Source: an uncultured Bacilli bacterium | Lineage (GTDB): Bacteria > Bacillota_I > Bacilli_A > RF39 > UBA660 | NCBI GenBank assembly: GCA_947624475.1 | Contig: CANQKK010000032.1 | Span: 1 to 8,104 of the forward strand | Direction: 5' to 3' | DNA length: 8,104 nucleotides | The notes under the pieces: model-generated | Seen by the model: the letters and a program-made list of their open reading frames with translations, nothing else | The model's database searches: none | What the model was told of the DNA's origin: nothing | Position numbers and translations under genes: made by a program | Shown: positions 1 through 4,457 of the stretch, piece by piece | How positions within the stretch are numbered: the stretch's first letter is position 1 | How the letters are laid out: each line of letters opens with the position of its first letter

Positions 1-653
1 ATTTTAGGACCGAATAATTTATTTATCATGACGACACATTCGGTATGCCAGCCAGGAATTCCCATTCCCCATGGACTTTTAAATCGTTCGCCGTGATTGG
101 TCTTTCTCCAAAGGGCAAAGTCTAGGGCATCTTCTTTCTTTTCGTCGATATCAACTCTGGAACCCGCTACTAAGACATTTATATCTTGATTAGATAAGAT
201 ACCGTAATCTTTTACTTTTGATACTCGAAAATAGACATCTCCATCGACAACATAAGCATAATCTTTTTCAATTAGTTTTTGGATAAACGCAAATATATCG
301 TCTAAATGTTCAATTACTTTGGGCCTTTTATCTATTTCACTACAATTGTAATTTTTAAGGTCTTCTAAGTATGCTTTAATAAATTTATCGGCGACTTCTC
401 TTTCAGTTATTCCTAATTCTTCGGCTGCTTTGGTTATTTTAGGATTAATATCAGTAAAATTGGAAGCATATGTTACTTTATATCCGAGATATTTAAAATA
501 CTTGTATAACATATCGAAGGTGATTACTGGTCTCATATTGCCAATGTGAACGTAGTTATAGACGGTGGGTCCACAGACATACATCGATACTTTTCCTTTT
601 TCAATAGATATAAATTCTTCTATCTTATCGGTAAGTGAATTATATAATCTCAT
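1..653 (-). CDS. cysS: Cysteinyl-tRNA synthetase, N-terminal part (cut by window edge)
   Basis: Class I aminoacyl-tRNA synthetase that activates cysteine with ATP and charges tRNA-Cys in the cytoplasm. My reading of the reverse strand gives 217 complete codons from an ATG at 653; the family is usually about 460-470 residues, so roughly the N-terminal half is present. Visible marks are MYVCGPTVYNYVHIGN (residues 24-39), with the HIGN form of the HIGH signature, and SPWGMGIPGWHTEC (193-206). Cys27 and Cys206 match two of the four known zinc ligands; the His and Glu ligands, the KMSKS loop and the anticodon-binding domain lie off the window. The TDIDDK-like motif normally seen near residue 70 reads TDINPK here. 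The start is supported by AAAGGAGG six bases upstream. The gene sits 139 bp downstream of the pseudouridine synthase gene on the same strand and has its own promoter with a leader of only about 40 nt, too short for a T-box. Confidence 0.96.
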   Translation of the reverse strand, partial: MRLYNSLTDKIEEFISIEKGKVSMYVCGPTVYNYVHIGNMRPVITFDMLYKYFKYLGYKVTYASNFTDINPKITKAAEELGITEREVADKFIKAYLEDLKNYNCSEIDKRPKVIEHLDDIFAFIQKLIEKDYAYVVDGDVYFRVSKVKDYGILSNQDINVLVAGSRVDIDEKKEDALDFALWRKTNHGERFKSPWGMGIPGWHTECVVMINKLFGPK

Positions 654-703
654 ATTTTTCCTCCTTTATAATTATATTTAATTAAATTTTTAAAATATTA
701 TTT

Positions 704-733
704 ATTATAACATATTTTTATTTATTGTGTTAG
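704..733 (-). promoter_or_regulatory. Promoter of cysS, extended -10
   Basis: On the minus strand, TATAAT (704-709) is preceded by TG and one base (710-712), giving the extended -10 TGTTATAAT. A weak -35, CTAACA (728-733), lies 18 bp upstream. The predicted transcription start near 697 leaves a leader of about 40 nt before the ATG at 653. The rest of the 654-792 gap is AT-rich, with no clear hairpin terminator and no T-box. Another TATAAT on the same strand at 782-787 has only a poor -35. Confidence 0.6.
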
Positions 734-792
734 TATTTGGTTAGAAATAATAAAGAATTATATTTTATTTGCTATATATAAATTATAGTACA

Positions 793-1461
793 TTATTTAA
801 AGATATTAAAGGGGTATCTATTTGGAATTTCTAGAGAAAAAGTTAGTTCTTTTTTAGTTATTGGGTGAAGAAAGGTTATACTTTGGGAAAAGAGGGCAAT
901 ATTTATATTACTGATGTTATTTCCATATCTAGAGTCTCCAACTAAGGGATGACCTCTAGTAGAAAACTGAACTCTTATTTGATGAGAACGACCAGTTATT
1001 AATTTAATTTTTACTAATGACATATTTTCTTTACTTGATAAAACTTTATATTCTAGTTTGGAGTACTTTCCTTTTTCTTTGTCGGTAACATAACTTGTGT
1101 TCGTTTTTTTATCTTTAGTGAGATAGTCTTCAAAAATACCTTCTTCTTTTATTTTACCTTCGATAACAGCAAAATAGGTTTTATGAAAAGTATTATTTTG
1201 AATTTGCTTAGATAATCTAGTTGCGGCTTTGGAAGTTTTAGCAAATACAATGATACCGGATACTGGTCTATCGAGGCGGTGAACTAATCCGAGATAGGCA
1301 TCTCCTTTTTTGTTTTCATTTTTAATACGATATCTTTTTAAAATGGTAAGTAAATCAATATCGCCACTTGAATCTTCTTGGACTGGGATGTTAATAGGCT
1401 TTTCTACTACTAGAAGATGATTATCTTCATAGATAATGTTAATCTTTGGTAACTTTTCCAT
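793..1461 (-). CDS. RluA-family RNA pseudouridine synthase
   Basis: Isomerises uridine to pseudouridine in ribosomal or transfer RNA. From the ATG at 1461 the protein has 222 residues. The catalytic motif HRLDRPVSG is at residues 61-69, with Asp64 as the expected nucleophile, in a LGLVHRLDRPVSGIIVFAKT context typical of RluA/RluD proteins. GRSHQIR (157-163) and HPLVGDSRYG (171-180) are the other conserved blocks. There is no N-terminal S4 domain, so this is the short single-domain type, and the target uridine cannot be told from sequence. An in-frame GTG at 1470 is an alternative start, but neither start has a strong Shine-Dalgarno. The ATG lies inside the last 23 bases of the upstream methyltransferase gene, so translation is probably coupled to it. 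Both genes look like one RNA-modification transcription unit. No hairpin terminator is visible after the stop. Confidence 0.93.
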   Translation of the reverse strand: MEKLPKINIIYEDNHLLVVEKPINIPVQEDSSGDIDLLTILKRYRIKNENKKGDAYLGLVHRLDRPVSGIIVFAKTSKAATRLSKQIQNNTFHKTYFAVIEGKIKEEGIFEDYLTKDKKTNTSYVTDKEKGKYSKLEYKVLSSKENMSLVKIKLITGRSHQIRVQFSTRGHPLVGDSRYGNNISNINIALFSQSITFLHPITKKELTFSLEIPNRYPFNIFK

Positions 1462-2299
1462 AAATACCACATGGGAGAATTAAATTATCTTCAGTTACGG
1501 GAAGAGTATTTTCTCCGGTTTCTATTTTTAAATTAGGAAAGTTTAATTTTAATATGTTTTCAAGTGAAAGATGACTTATACCAGTAGTGTAACTACTTAT
1601 TAATAGAAAAGAAAAATCTTCGTCCAGAATATCTTTTACTTTTTCTAATAATACTGAAAAATCATCGGTGAACTTCCATACTTCTTTATTTGGACCTCTT
1701 CCGTAACTCGGTGGGTCCATAATGATACCGTGATAGGTACGATCTCTTCTTTTTTCTCTTTCGATAAATTTTATAACATCATCAGTGATAAATCTGATGG
1801 TTTTATCTTCGAGGTTAGAAAGGCGCATATTTTCTTTAGCCCATTCGTTAATACTTTTGGAAGCGTCGACATGTACAACTTCGGTTGCTCCAGCACTAGC
1901 AGAGGCCATTGTAGCACAGCCAGTGTAGGCAAAAAGATTTAAAATACGCATCTCTTTATGATTTTTCATATATGATTTTATTTTATCTTCGATAAAATCC
2001 CAGTTGGAGGCCTGCTCAGGAAAGATACCGGTATGTTTAAAGTTAGTAGGAGATACTTTGAATGTCAATTCTTTATAATTTATTGTCCAGTATTCGGGAA
2101 GTTTATTTTTGAACTCCCAATATCCACCACCATTACTACTTCGGTGATAGTGAGCATCACATTTATCCCAAGTGCTTTTTTTACTCCAGATGATTTGAGG
2201 GTCAGGTCTATTTAGAATGATATTTTTCCATCTTTCTAATTTTTCACCATCGCCAGTCTTAAGGCATTCATAGTCTTTCCATTTATTACTTATATTCAT
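1439..2299 (-). CDS. Class I SAM-dependent (rRNA-type) methyltransferase
   Basis: Rossmann-fold methyltransferase of the COG1092/Methyltrans_SAM kind, related to the 23S rRNA methyltransferases RlmI/RlmK. With the ATG at 2299 it has 286 residues. The N-terminal third (about 1-90) is rich in Trp and Tyr. Then come SAM motif I NLFAYTG (121-127), the acidic residue after strand 2 (Asp145 in VDASKS), TDD (172-174) and motif IV DPPSYGRG (195-202). The position where cytosine-C5 enzymes carry an SC motif reads ISSYTTG, so a cysteine-dependent C5 mechanism is not supported and the substrate is unknown. The longer reading frame opens with GTG at 2311, but that GTG is part of the AGGTG Shine-Dalgarno, which lies nine bases before the ATG at 2299. 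The gene ends inside the pseudouridine synthase gene, consistent with a two-gene RNA-modification operon. Confidence 0.9.
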   Translation of the reverse strand: MNISNKWKDYECLKTGDGEKLERWKNIILNRPDPQIIWSKKSTWDKCDAHYHRSSNGGGYWEFKNKLPEYWTINYKELTFKVSPTNFKHTGIFPEQASNWDFIEDKIKSYMKNHKEMRILNLFAYTGCATMASASAGATEVVHVDASKSINEWAKENMRLSNLEDKTIRFITDDVIKFIEREKRRDRTYHGIIMDPPSYGRGPNKEVWKFTDDFSVLLEKVKDILDEDFSFLLISSYTTGISHLSLENILKLNFPNLKIETGENTLPVTEDNLILPCGIYGKVTKD

Positions 2300-2308
2300 A
2301 GATATTTG

Positions 2309-2313
2309 CACCT
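2309..2313 (-). promoter_or_regulatory. Shine-Dalgarno that fixes the methyltransferase start
   Basis: AGGTG on the minus strand, nine bases before the ATG at 2299. The GTG at 2311-2309, which would add four residues, is contained in this site and so is unlikely to be the start codon. Confidence 0.65.
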
Positions 2314-2320
2314 CAAGATA

Positions 2321-2349
2321 ATTATAGCATTTAATTTTTAATATTAAAA
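2321..2349 (-). promoter_or_regulatory. Promoter of the methyltransferase/pseudouridine synthase unit
   Basis: The minus strand reads TGCTATAAT, an extended -10 with TATAAT at 2321-2326. A poor -35, TTTTAA (2344-2349), lies 17 bp upstream. The predicted start near 2314 leaves a leader of roughly 15 nt that begins at or beside the Shine-Dalgarno. It is divergent from the promoter at 2362-2390; the two share a region of about 70 bp. Confidence 0.55.
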
Positions 2350-2361
2350 GATATATTTTTA

Positions 2362-2390
2362 TTGCTATGGAGTAAAAATGGTAGTATAAT
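2362..2390 (+). promoter_or_regulatory. Promoter of the small unknown gene at 2419
   Basis: TTGCTA (2362-2367), 17 bp spacer, TATAAT (2385-2390). The predicted transcription start near 2397 leaves a leader of about 22 nt holding the ribosome binding site. The open frame can be read from TTG at 2362, but those bases are the -35 box, so that longer start would not be transcribed from this promoter. Confidence 0.7.
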
Positions 2391-2418
2391 AATAGAAAAA
2401 ATATGGAGGAGATTATAC

Positions 2419-2763
2419 ATGAAAGTTAAAAACTTTAATATAGAAACAATTTTATCTATTATTATTGATACTTGTTGCTATGATAAGATGAGCGTTCTCG
2501 AACTTGCTTATTTTGTCTACTATAACAGTGAAATAGAGAAGTTTGGATTAGATGCTTTAAAGGATGATTTGAGAGATCATTTGATTAATATTTATCCTGA
2601 ACTAGGAGGAATCTACTATAATAAATGGGATAATCCTGATTTGAATAGTTGGATAGAATTGCAGAAAGAAAAATTTGGAGACTATCTACCTGTTTGCCGA
2701 ATGGGCGAAAGATTGACGGAAGAAAAAGATAAAAAGACAAAAGTTAGAAAAACTTATTTGTAG
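2419..2763 (+). CDS. Small protein of unknown function, 114 aa
   Basis: I do not recognise this protein. The start at 2419 has GGAGGA (2405-2410) eight bases upstream and a well-placed promoter before it; it opens MKVKNFNIETILSII. The N-terminal half is probably helical and mildly hydrophobic (IETILSIIIDTCCYDKMSVLELAYFVYY, with a Cys-Cys pair at residues 18-19). The middle is acidic, followed by a stretch rich in Trp, Tyr and Gly around residues 59-76, and the tail is highly charged and lysine-rich (EEKDKKTKVRKTYL). There is no signal peptide and no convincing membrane helix, so it is probably cytoplasmic. It is a single-gene unit divergent from the methyltransferase gene and convergent with hsp20, and it ends at a shared hairpin. 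Good expression signals and ordinary length argue that it is a real gene; its role is open. Confidence 0.75.
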   Translation: MKVKNFNIETILSIIIDTCCYDKMSVLELAYFVYYNSEIEKFGLDALKDDLRDHLINIYPELGGIYYNKWDNPDLNSWIELQKEKFGDYLPVCRMGERLTEEKDKKTKVRKTYL

Positions 2764-2766
2764 TAA

Positions 2767-2812
2767 AAAAAACCAAACATTATTTGATGACAATGTTTGG
2801 TGTCTGTTTTTT
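2767..2812. terminator. Bidirectional terminator between the unknown gene and hsp20
   Basis: A perfect 9-bp stem, CCAAACATT (2773-2781) with AATGTTTGG (2792-2800), closes a 10-nt loop. On the minus strand the stem is followed directly by eight T residues, a classic intrinsic terminator for hsp20. On the plus strand the T run (2807-2812) starts six bases after the stem, so it is weaker in that direction. The left arm and loop, read on the minus strand, encode the last residues of Hsp20. Confidence 0.85.
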
Positions 2813-3163
2813 GGGAGTTTCTTCTTTAGGAAAAGAGATAGTTAAAATACCACTTTCATAACTTGCTTTGATATCTGACTCTTTCTTTTCTCCAATGTAG
2901 AAACTTCTTTTTATCTCGCCATAGAATCTTTCTCTTCGAACATATACTTCGGATTTTAGTTCAGTATTTTTAATTGCTTTGATAGTTAGATATCCATTTT
3001 CATAATTTATAGTTATGTCTTCTTTTTTTAATCCAGGTAAATCAATTTCAATAATATATTTGTTTTGGTATTCTCGGATATCTGTTTTCATGTATTCGCG
3101 TTCTTTTAAGATAGGGGAATCTATTAGAGTAAAATAATCGTTTAAATAGTATTTTGGTAACAT
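2780..3163 (-). CDS. Small heat-shock protein, Hsp20/alpha-crystallin family
   Basis: ATP-independent holdase chaperone that binds unfolding proteins in the cytoplasm, usually as large oligomers. The protein has 127 residues, a little short for the usual 140-150. The alpha-crystallin domain spans about residues 25-113, with IDLPGLKKEDI (40-50), ENGYLTIKA (55-63), a basic RRERFYGEIKRSFYI segment (76-90) and the end strand GILTISFPK (105-113). The C-terminal extension carries an IxI motif (Ile124-Val-Ile126), the known oligomer contact. The N-terminal arm is only about 24 residues. The start has AAAGGAG seven bases upstream. No CIRCE-type (HrcA) repeat is visible in the 48 bp upstream, so the mode of heat-shock control is not evident. 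The stop codon lies inside the terminator hairpin. Confidence 0.95.
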   Translation of the reverse strand: MLPKYYLNDYFTLIDSPILKEREYMKTDIREYQNKYIIEIDLPGLKKEDITINYENGYLTIKAIKNTELKSEVYVRRERFYGEIKRSFYIGEKKESDIKASYESGILTISFPKEETPKKQTPNIVIK

Positions 3164-3205
3164 ATGAAGTCTCCTTTCAATTATATTATTTTATGTTTTG
3201 GTAAA

Positions 3206-3211
3206 ATTATA
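3206..3211 (-). promoter_or_regulatory. Possible -10 of the hsp20 promoter
   Basis: TATAAT on the minus strand, directly after the TAG stop of the membrane-protein gene. Transcription would start near 3199, leaving a leader of about 35 nt. No convincing -35 is seen at 16-18 bp upstream, so this may be a weak promoter, or hsp20 may be read through from the upstream gene. Confidence 0.35.
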
Positions 3212-3568
3212 CTAATTTTCGATTATTAAATTACTATTTCCTAGTGGTAAATAGAAAATACTTCCTATCAAAGCAAAAAGGGTAGCAATTACTAAAAGTC
3301 CTTCCTGATGTCTTTCTTCTTCATTAGTGGCATTTTGATAACTTATGTAAGCATTTAGAAAGAAATATATACAGATAATTAAATTTAGTCTTCGATTATA
3401 TTTATATATGTTATTAGCGGTATTATTATTTATAGAATTACCGTGAAAAACACTTTTTTTCTTTTCGGTTATCAGATAGAAAGATACTAGGCTTTCTATT
3501 ATTGTTAAAAAGAAAAAAACAATGTCGATATTTATTTGTTGTAATAGTTTTTCTTTATCGGTATTCAT
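3212..3568 (-). CDS. Small membrane protein, three predicted helices, unknown function
   Basis: I do not recognise this 118-residue protein. It has three hydrophobic segments likely to be membrane helices: about residues 14-33 (IDIVFFFLTIIESLVSFYLI), 61-77 (LNLIICIYFFLNAYISY) and 90-108 (GLLVIATLFALIGSIFYLP). A polar Asn/Lys/Arg-rich loop lies between the first two and a short acidic/basic loop (NATNEEERHQ) between the last two. There is no cleavable signal peptide pattern. The ATG at 3568 has no Shine-Dalgarno; instead a TATAAT ends six bases upstream, which would start the transcript at or next to the ATG. The gene follows the XRE regulator gene on the same strand after 30 bp but appears separated from it by a terminator. 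hsp20 lies 48 bp downstream on the same strand. Confidence 0.75.
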   Translation of the reverse strand: MNTDKEKLLQQINIDIVFFFLTIIESLVSFYLITEKKKSVFHGNSINNNTANNIYKYNRRLNLIICIYFFLNAYISYQNATNEEERHQEGLLVIATLFALIGSIFYLPLGNSNLIIEN

Positions 3569-3573
3569 ATTAA

Positions 3574-3602
3574 ATTATATAAAAAAGAATGATAAATATC
3601 AT
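3574..3602 (-). promoter_or_regulatory. Promoter of the membrane-protein gene, possibly leaderless
   Basis: On the minus strand: ATGATA (3597-3602), 17 bp spacer, TATAAT (3574-3579). The usual 6-7 bp from the -10 to the start site puts transcription start at 3567-3568, the A of the ATG. The -35 overlaps the terminator hairpin of the upstream XRE gene. Confidence 0.5.
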
Positions 3603-3604
3603 TC
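3581..3604 (-). terminator. Intrinsic terminator of the XRE regulator gene
   Basis: The minus strand reads GAATGAT, loop ATTT, ATCATTC (3604-3587), a perfect 7-bp stem followed at once by six T residues (3586-3581). The TGA stop codon of the XRE gene is inside the first stem arm. The stem is AT-rich, so it may be leaky. Confidence 0.65.
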
Positions 3605-3937
3605 AATTTTGGTGTTTATTTTAACGTATTCTTCTCTCATGACAGAGATTATTCTAACAATGAAATCTAAATCTTTGTCATGTAAGTATTTACAATTTTC
3701 GGTAATATATTTTATTTTGTCTTTACTTTCAATACTTTCTTCATCAATATCAAGTAGAGAATTTAAATCGATGTTGAATATTAGGGCAATGTTTTTTAAA
3801 ACAGATGAAGTAGGCTCTGATTTTCCGGTTTCAATTCTCGATAAGTAATTGCGATTAATTTTGAGCATGTTAGATAATTCTTCTTGAGATATCTTTTTAT
3901 CTTTTCTTAAAAGTTTTATCTTCTCGCCTAATTTCAT
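3599..3937 (-). CDS. XRE-family helix-turn-helix transcriptional regulator
   Basis: DNA-binding regulator with an N-terminal Cro/C1-type HTH (about residues 5-62): MKLGEKIKLLRKDKKISQEELSNMLKINRNYLSRIETGKSEP carries the usual pattern, with SQEEL starting helix 2 and INRNYLSRIE as the recognition helix. The C-terminal part (70-112) is charged and probably helical, perhaps for dimer formation; there is no peptidase or sensor domain. At 112 residues it is a typical small XRE protein. The start is firm: AGGAGG seven to eight bases upstream of the ATG. It is the only gene here ending in TGA. It is divergent from gatCAB, and the gap between them holds tandem heptamers that could be an operator, so autoregulation is a reasonable inference. 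Its targets are unknown. Confidence 0.92.
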   Translation of the reverse strand: MKLGEKIKLLRKDKKISQEELSNMLKINRNYLSRIETGKSEPTSSVLKNIALIFNIDLNSLLDIDEESIESKDKIKYITENCKYLHDKDLDFIVRIISVMREEYVKINTKIE

Positions 3938-3961
3938 ACTACTACCTCCTAGGCCAATTTT

Positions 3962-3990
3962 ATTATAATAAATTATTTGTTATTTGTAAT
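3962..3990 (-). promoter_or_regulatory. Promoter of the XRE regulator gene
   Basis: On the minus strand: ATTACA (3985-3990), 17 bp spacer, TATAAT (3962-3967). Predicted start near 3955 gives a short leader of about 18 nt with the AGGAGG site. The tandem heptamers at 3973-3986 lie between and over these boxes. Confidence 0.55.
3973..3986 (+). repeat. Tandem heptamer TTATTTG x2, possible operator
   Basis: Two exact adjacent copies of TTATTTG (3973-3979, 3980-3986) lie in the spacer and -35 of the XRE promoter. Just beyond is a 10-bp palindrome, ATAATATTAT (3997-4006). The position suits a repressor site for the XRE protein, but such short AT repeats arise easily by chance in this composition. 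Confidence 0.3.
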
Positions 3991-4056
3991 GTTATGATAA
4001 TATTATTACCAAGTTTGATTTAATTATTAACTAAAATTTTAATTTTCATGTTTGCT

Positions 4057-4084
4057 TTGACTATTTTTTTTGTAATTATATGAT
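4057..4084 (+). promoter_or_regulatory. Distal candidate promoter of gatCAB
   Basis: TTGACT (4057-4062), 16 bp spacer, TATGAT (4079-4084): five of six matches in each box. Transcription would start near 4091, giving a leader of about 60 nt before gatC. Confidence 0.5.
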
Positions 4085-4094
4085 TTATATGATA

Positions 4095-4123
4095 TTTAAT
4101 TTTTTTAAAAGTCATGATATAAT
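4095..4123 (+). promoter_or_regulatory. Proximal promoter of gatCAB, extended -10
   Basis: TGATATAAT (4115-4123) is a full extended -10 with perfect TATAAT at 4118-4123. A weak -35, TTTAAT (4095-4100), lies 17 bp upstream. The start near 4130 leaves a leader of about 22 nt with the AAGGAG site (4138-4143). Confidence 0.65.
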
Positions 4124-4151
4124 AGTTAATGACTTAGAAGGAGATTATTAT

Positions 4152-4457
4152 ATGGTAAATGATATGACAAAAGAGGAATTAAAAATGCTTGCTAATAAAC
4201 TTATGTTTGAAATGGATGATAAAGAATACGAGACATTACTTAGTGAGTTTGATATAACTTTAAAGCAGATGGAATTAATTGGAAAAATTAAGGATATCGA
4301 TAAGGTTAGTCCGATGACTTATCCTTTTGATTTAGAACTTTCTGATTCTTGTTTAAGAGAGGATATTTCTAATAATGAGATATCTTTTGATGATATGAAG
4401 ATAAATGTTAAGGATTATGAAGATAATAAAGTTAAACTTCCTAAGGTGGTGGAATAA
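4152..4457 (+). CDS. gatC: Asp/Glu-tRNA amidotransferase subunit C
   Basis: Small subunit of the GatCAB complex; it wraps around GatA and ties it to GatB. From the ATG at 4152 it has 101 residues, the usual size. The N-terminal helix region (MTKEELKMLANKLMFEM), the DKVSPMTYPFDLELSDSCLREDI block (GatC proteins have a PT/PM...LREDE stretch here) and the closing KVKLPKVVE match the family. The start is chosen because AAGGAG (4138-4143) sits eight bases upstream and the extended -10 at 4115-4123 lies before it; the frame stays open back to 4080, but that ATG lies within the promoter region. The gene shares its last base with the first base of gatA (TAATG), so translation is coupled. Confidence 0.95.
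   Translation: MVNDMTKEELKMLANKLMFEMDDKEYETLLSEFDITLKQMELIGKIKDIDKVSPMTYPFDLELSDSCLREDISNNEISFDDMKINVKDYEDNKVKLPKVVE

Noticed and set aside
735..790. Terminator after the pseudouridine synthase gene
   Set aside because: Only short A-T stems of 5-6 bp with no GC and no adjacent T run could be drawn; this is expected by chance here.
654..792. T-box riboswitch before cysS
   Set aside because: Only 139 bp of AT-rich DNA is available, with no T-box-like conserved sequence or antiterminator hairpin, and the predicted leader is about 40 nt.
1730..2215. Plus-strand open frames opposite the methyltransferase gene (1730-1942 and 2033-2215)
   Set aside because: They are antisense shadows of a gene with clear methyltransferase motifs and have no family resemblance.
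2362..2418. Longer start of the 114-aa gene at TTG 2362 (19 extra residues)
   Set aside because: The TTG is the -35 box of a good promoter, and the ATG at 2419 has GGAGGA at proper spacing.
3164..3240. CIRCE (HrcA) or CtsR operator before hsp20
   Set aside because: No TTAGCACTC-type inverted repeat or CtsR-like heptamer repeat is present upstream of hsp20.
3599..3601. TGA read as tryptophan (Mycoplasma/Spiroplasma code)
   Set aside because: Tryptophan is encoded by TGG throughout, and the TGA at the XRE gene end lies in a terminator hairpin, as expected of a real stop.
3522..3848. Plus-strand 108-aa open frame with hydrophobic stretches
   Set aside because: It is antisense across the XRE gene and the start of the membrane-protein gene; its composition follows from the complementary strand.
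4080..4151. Longer gatC start at ATG 4080
   Set aside because: It lies within the promoter region, has no ribosome binding site, and would add residues not found in GatC; 4152 has AAGGAG and gives normal length.
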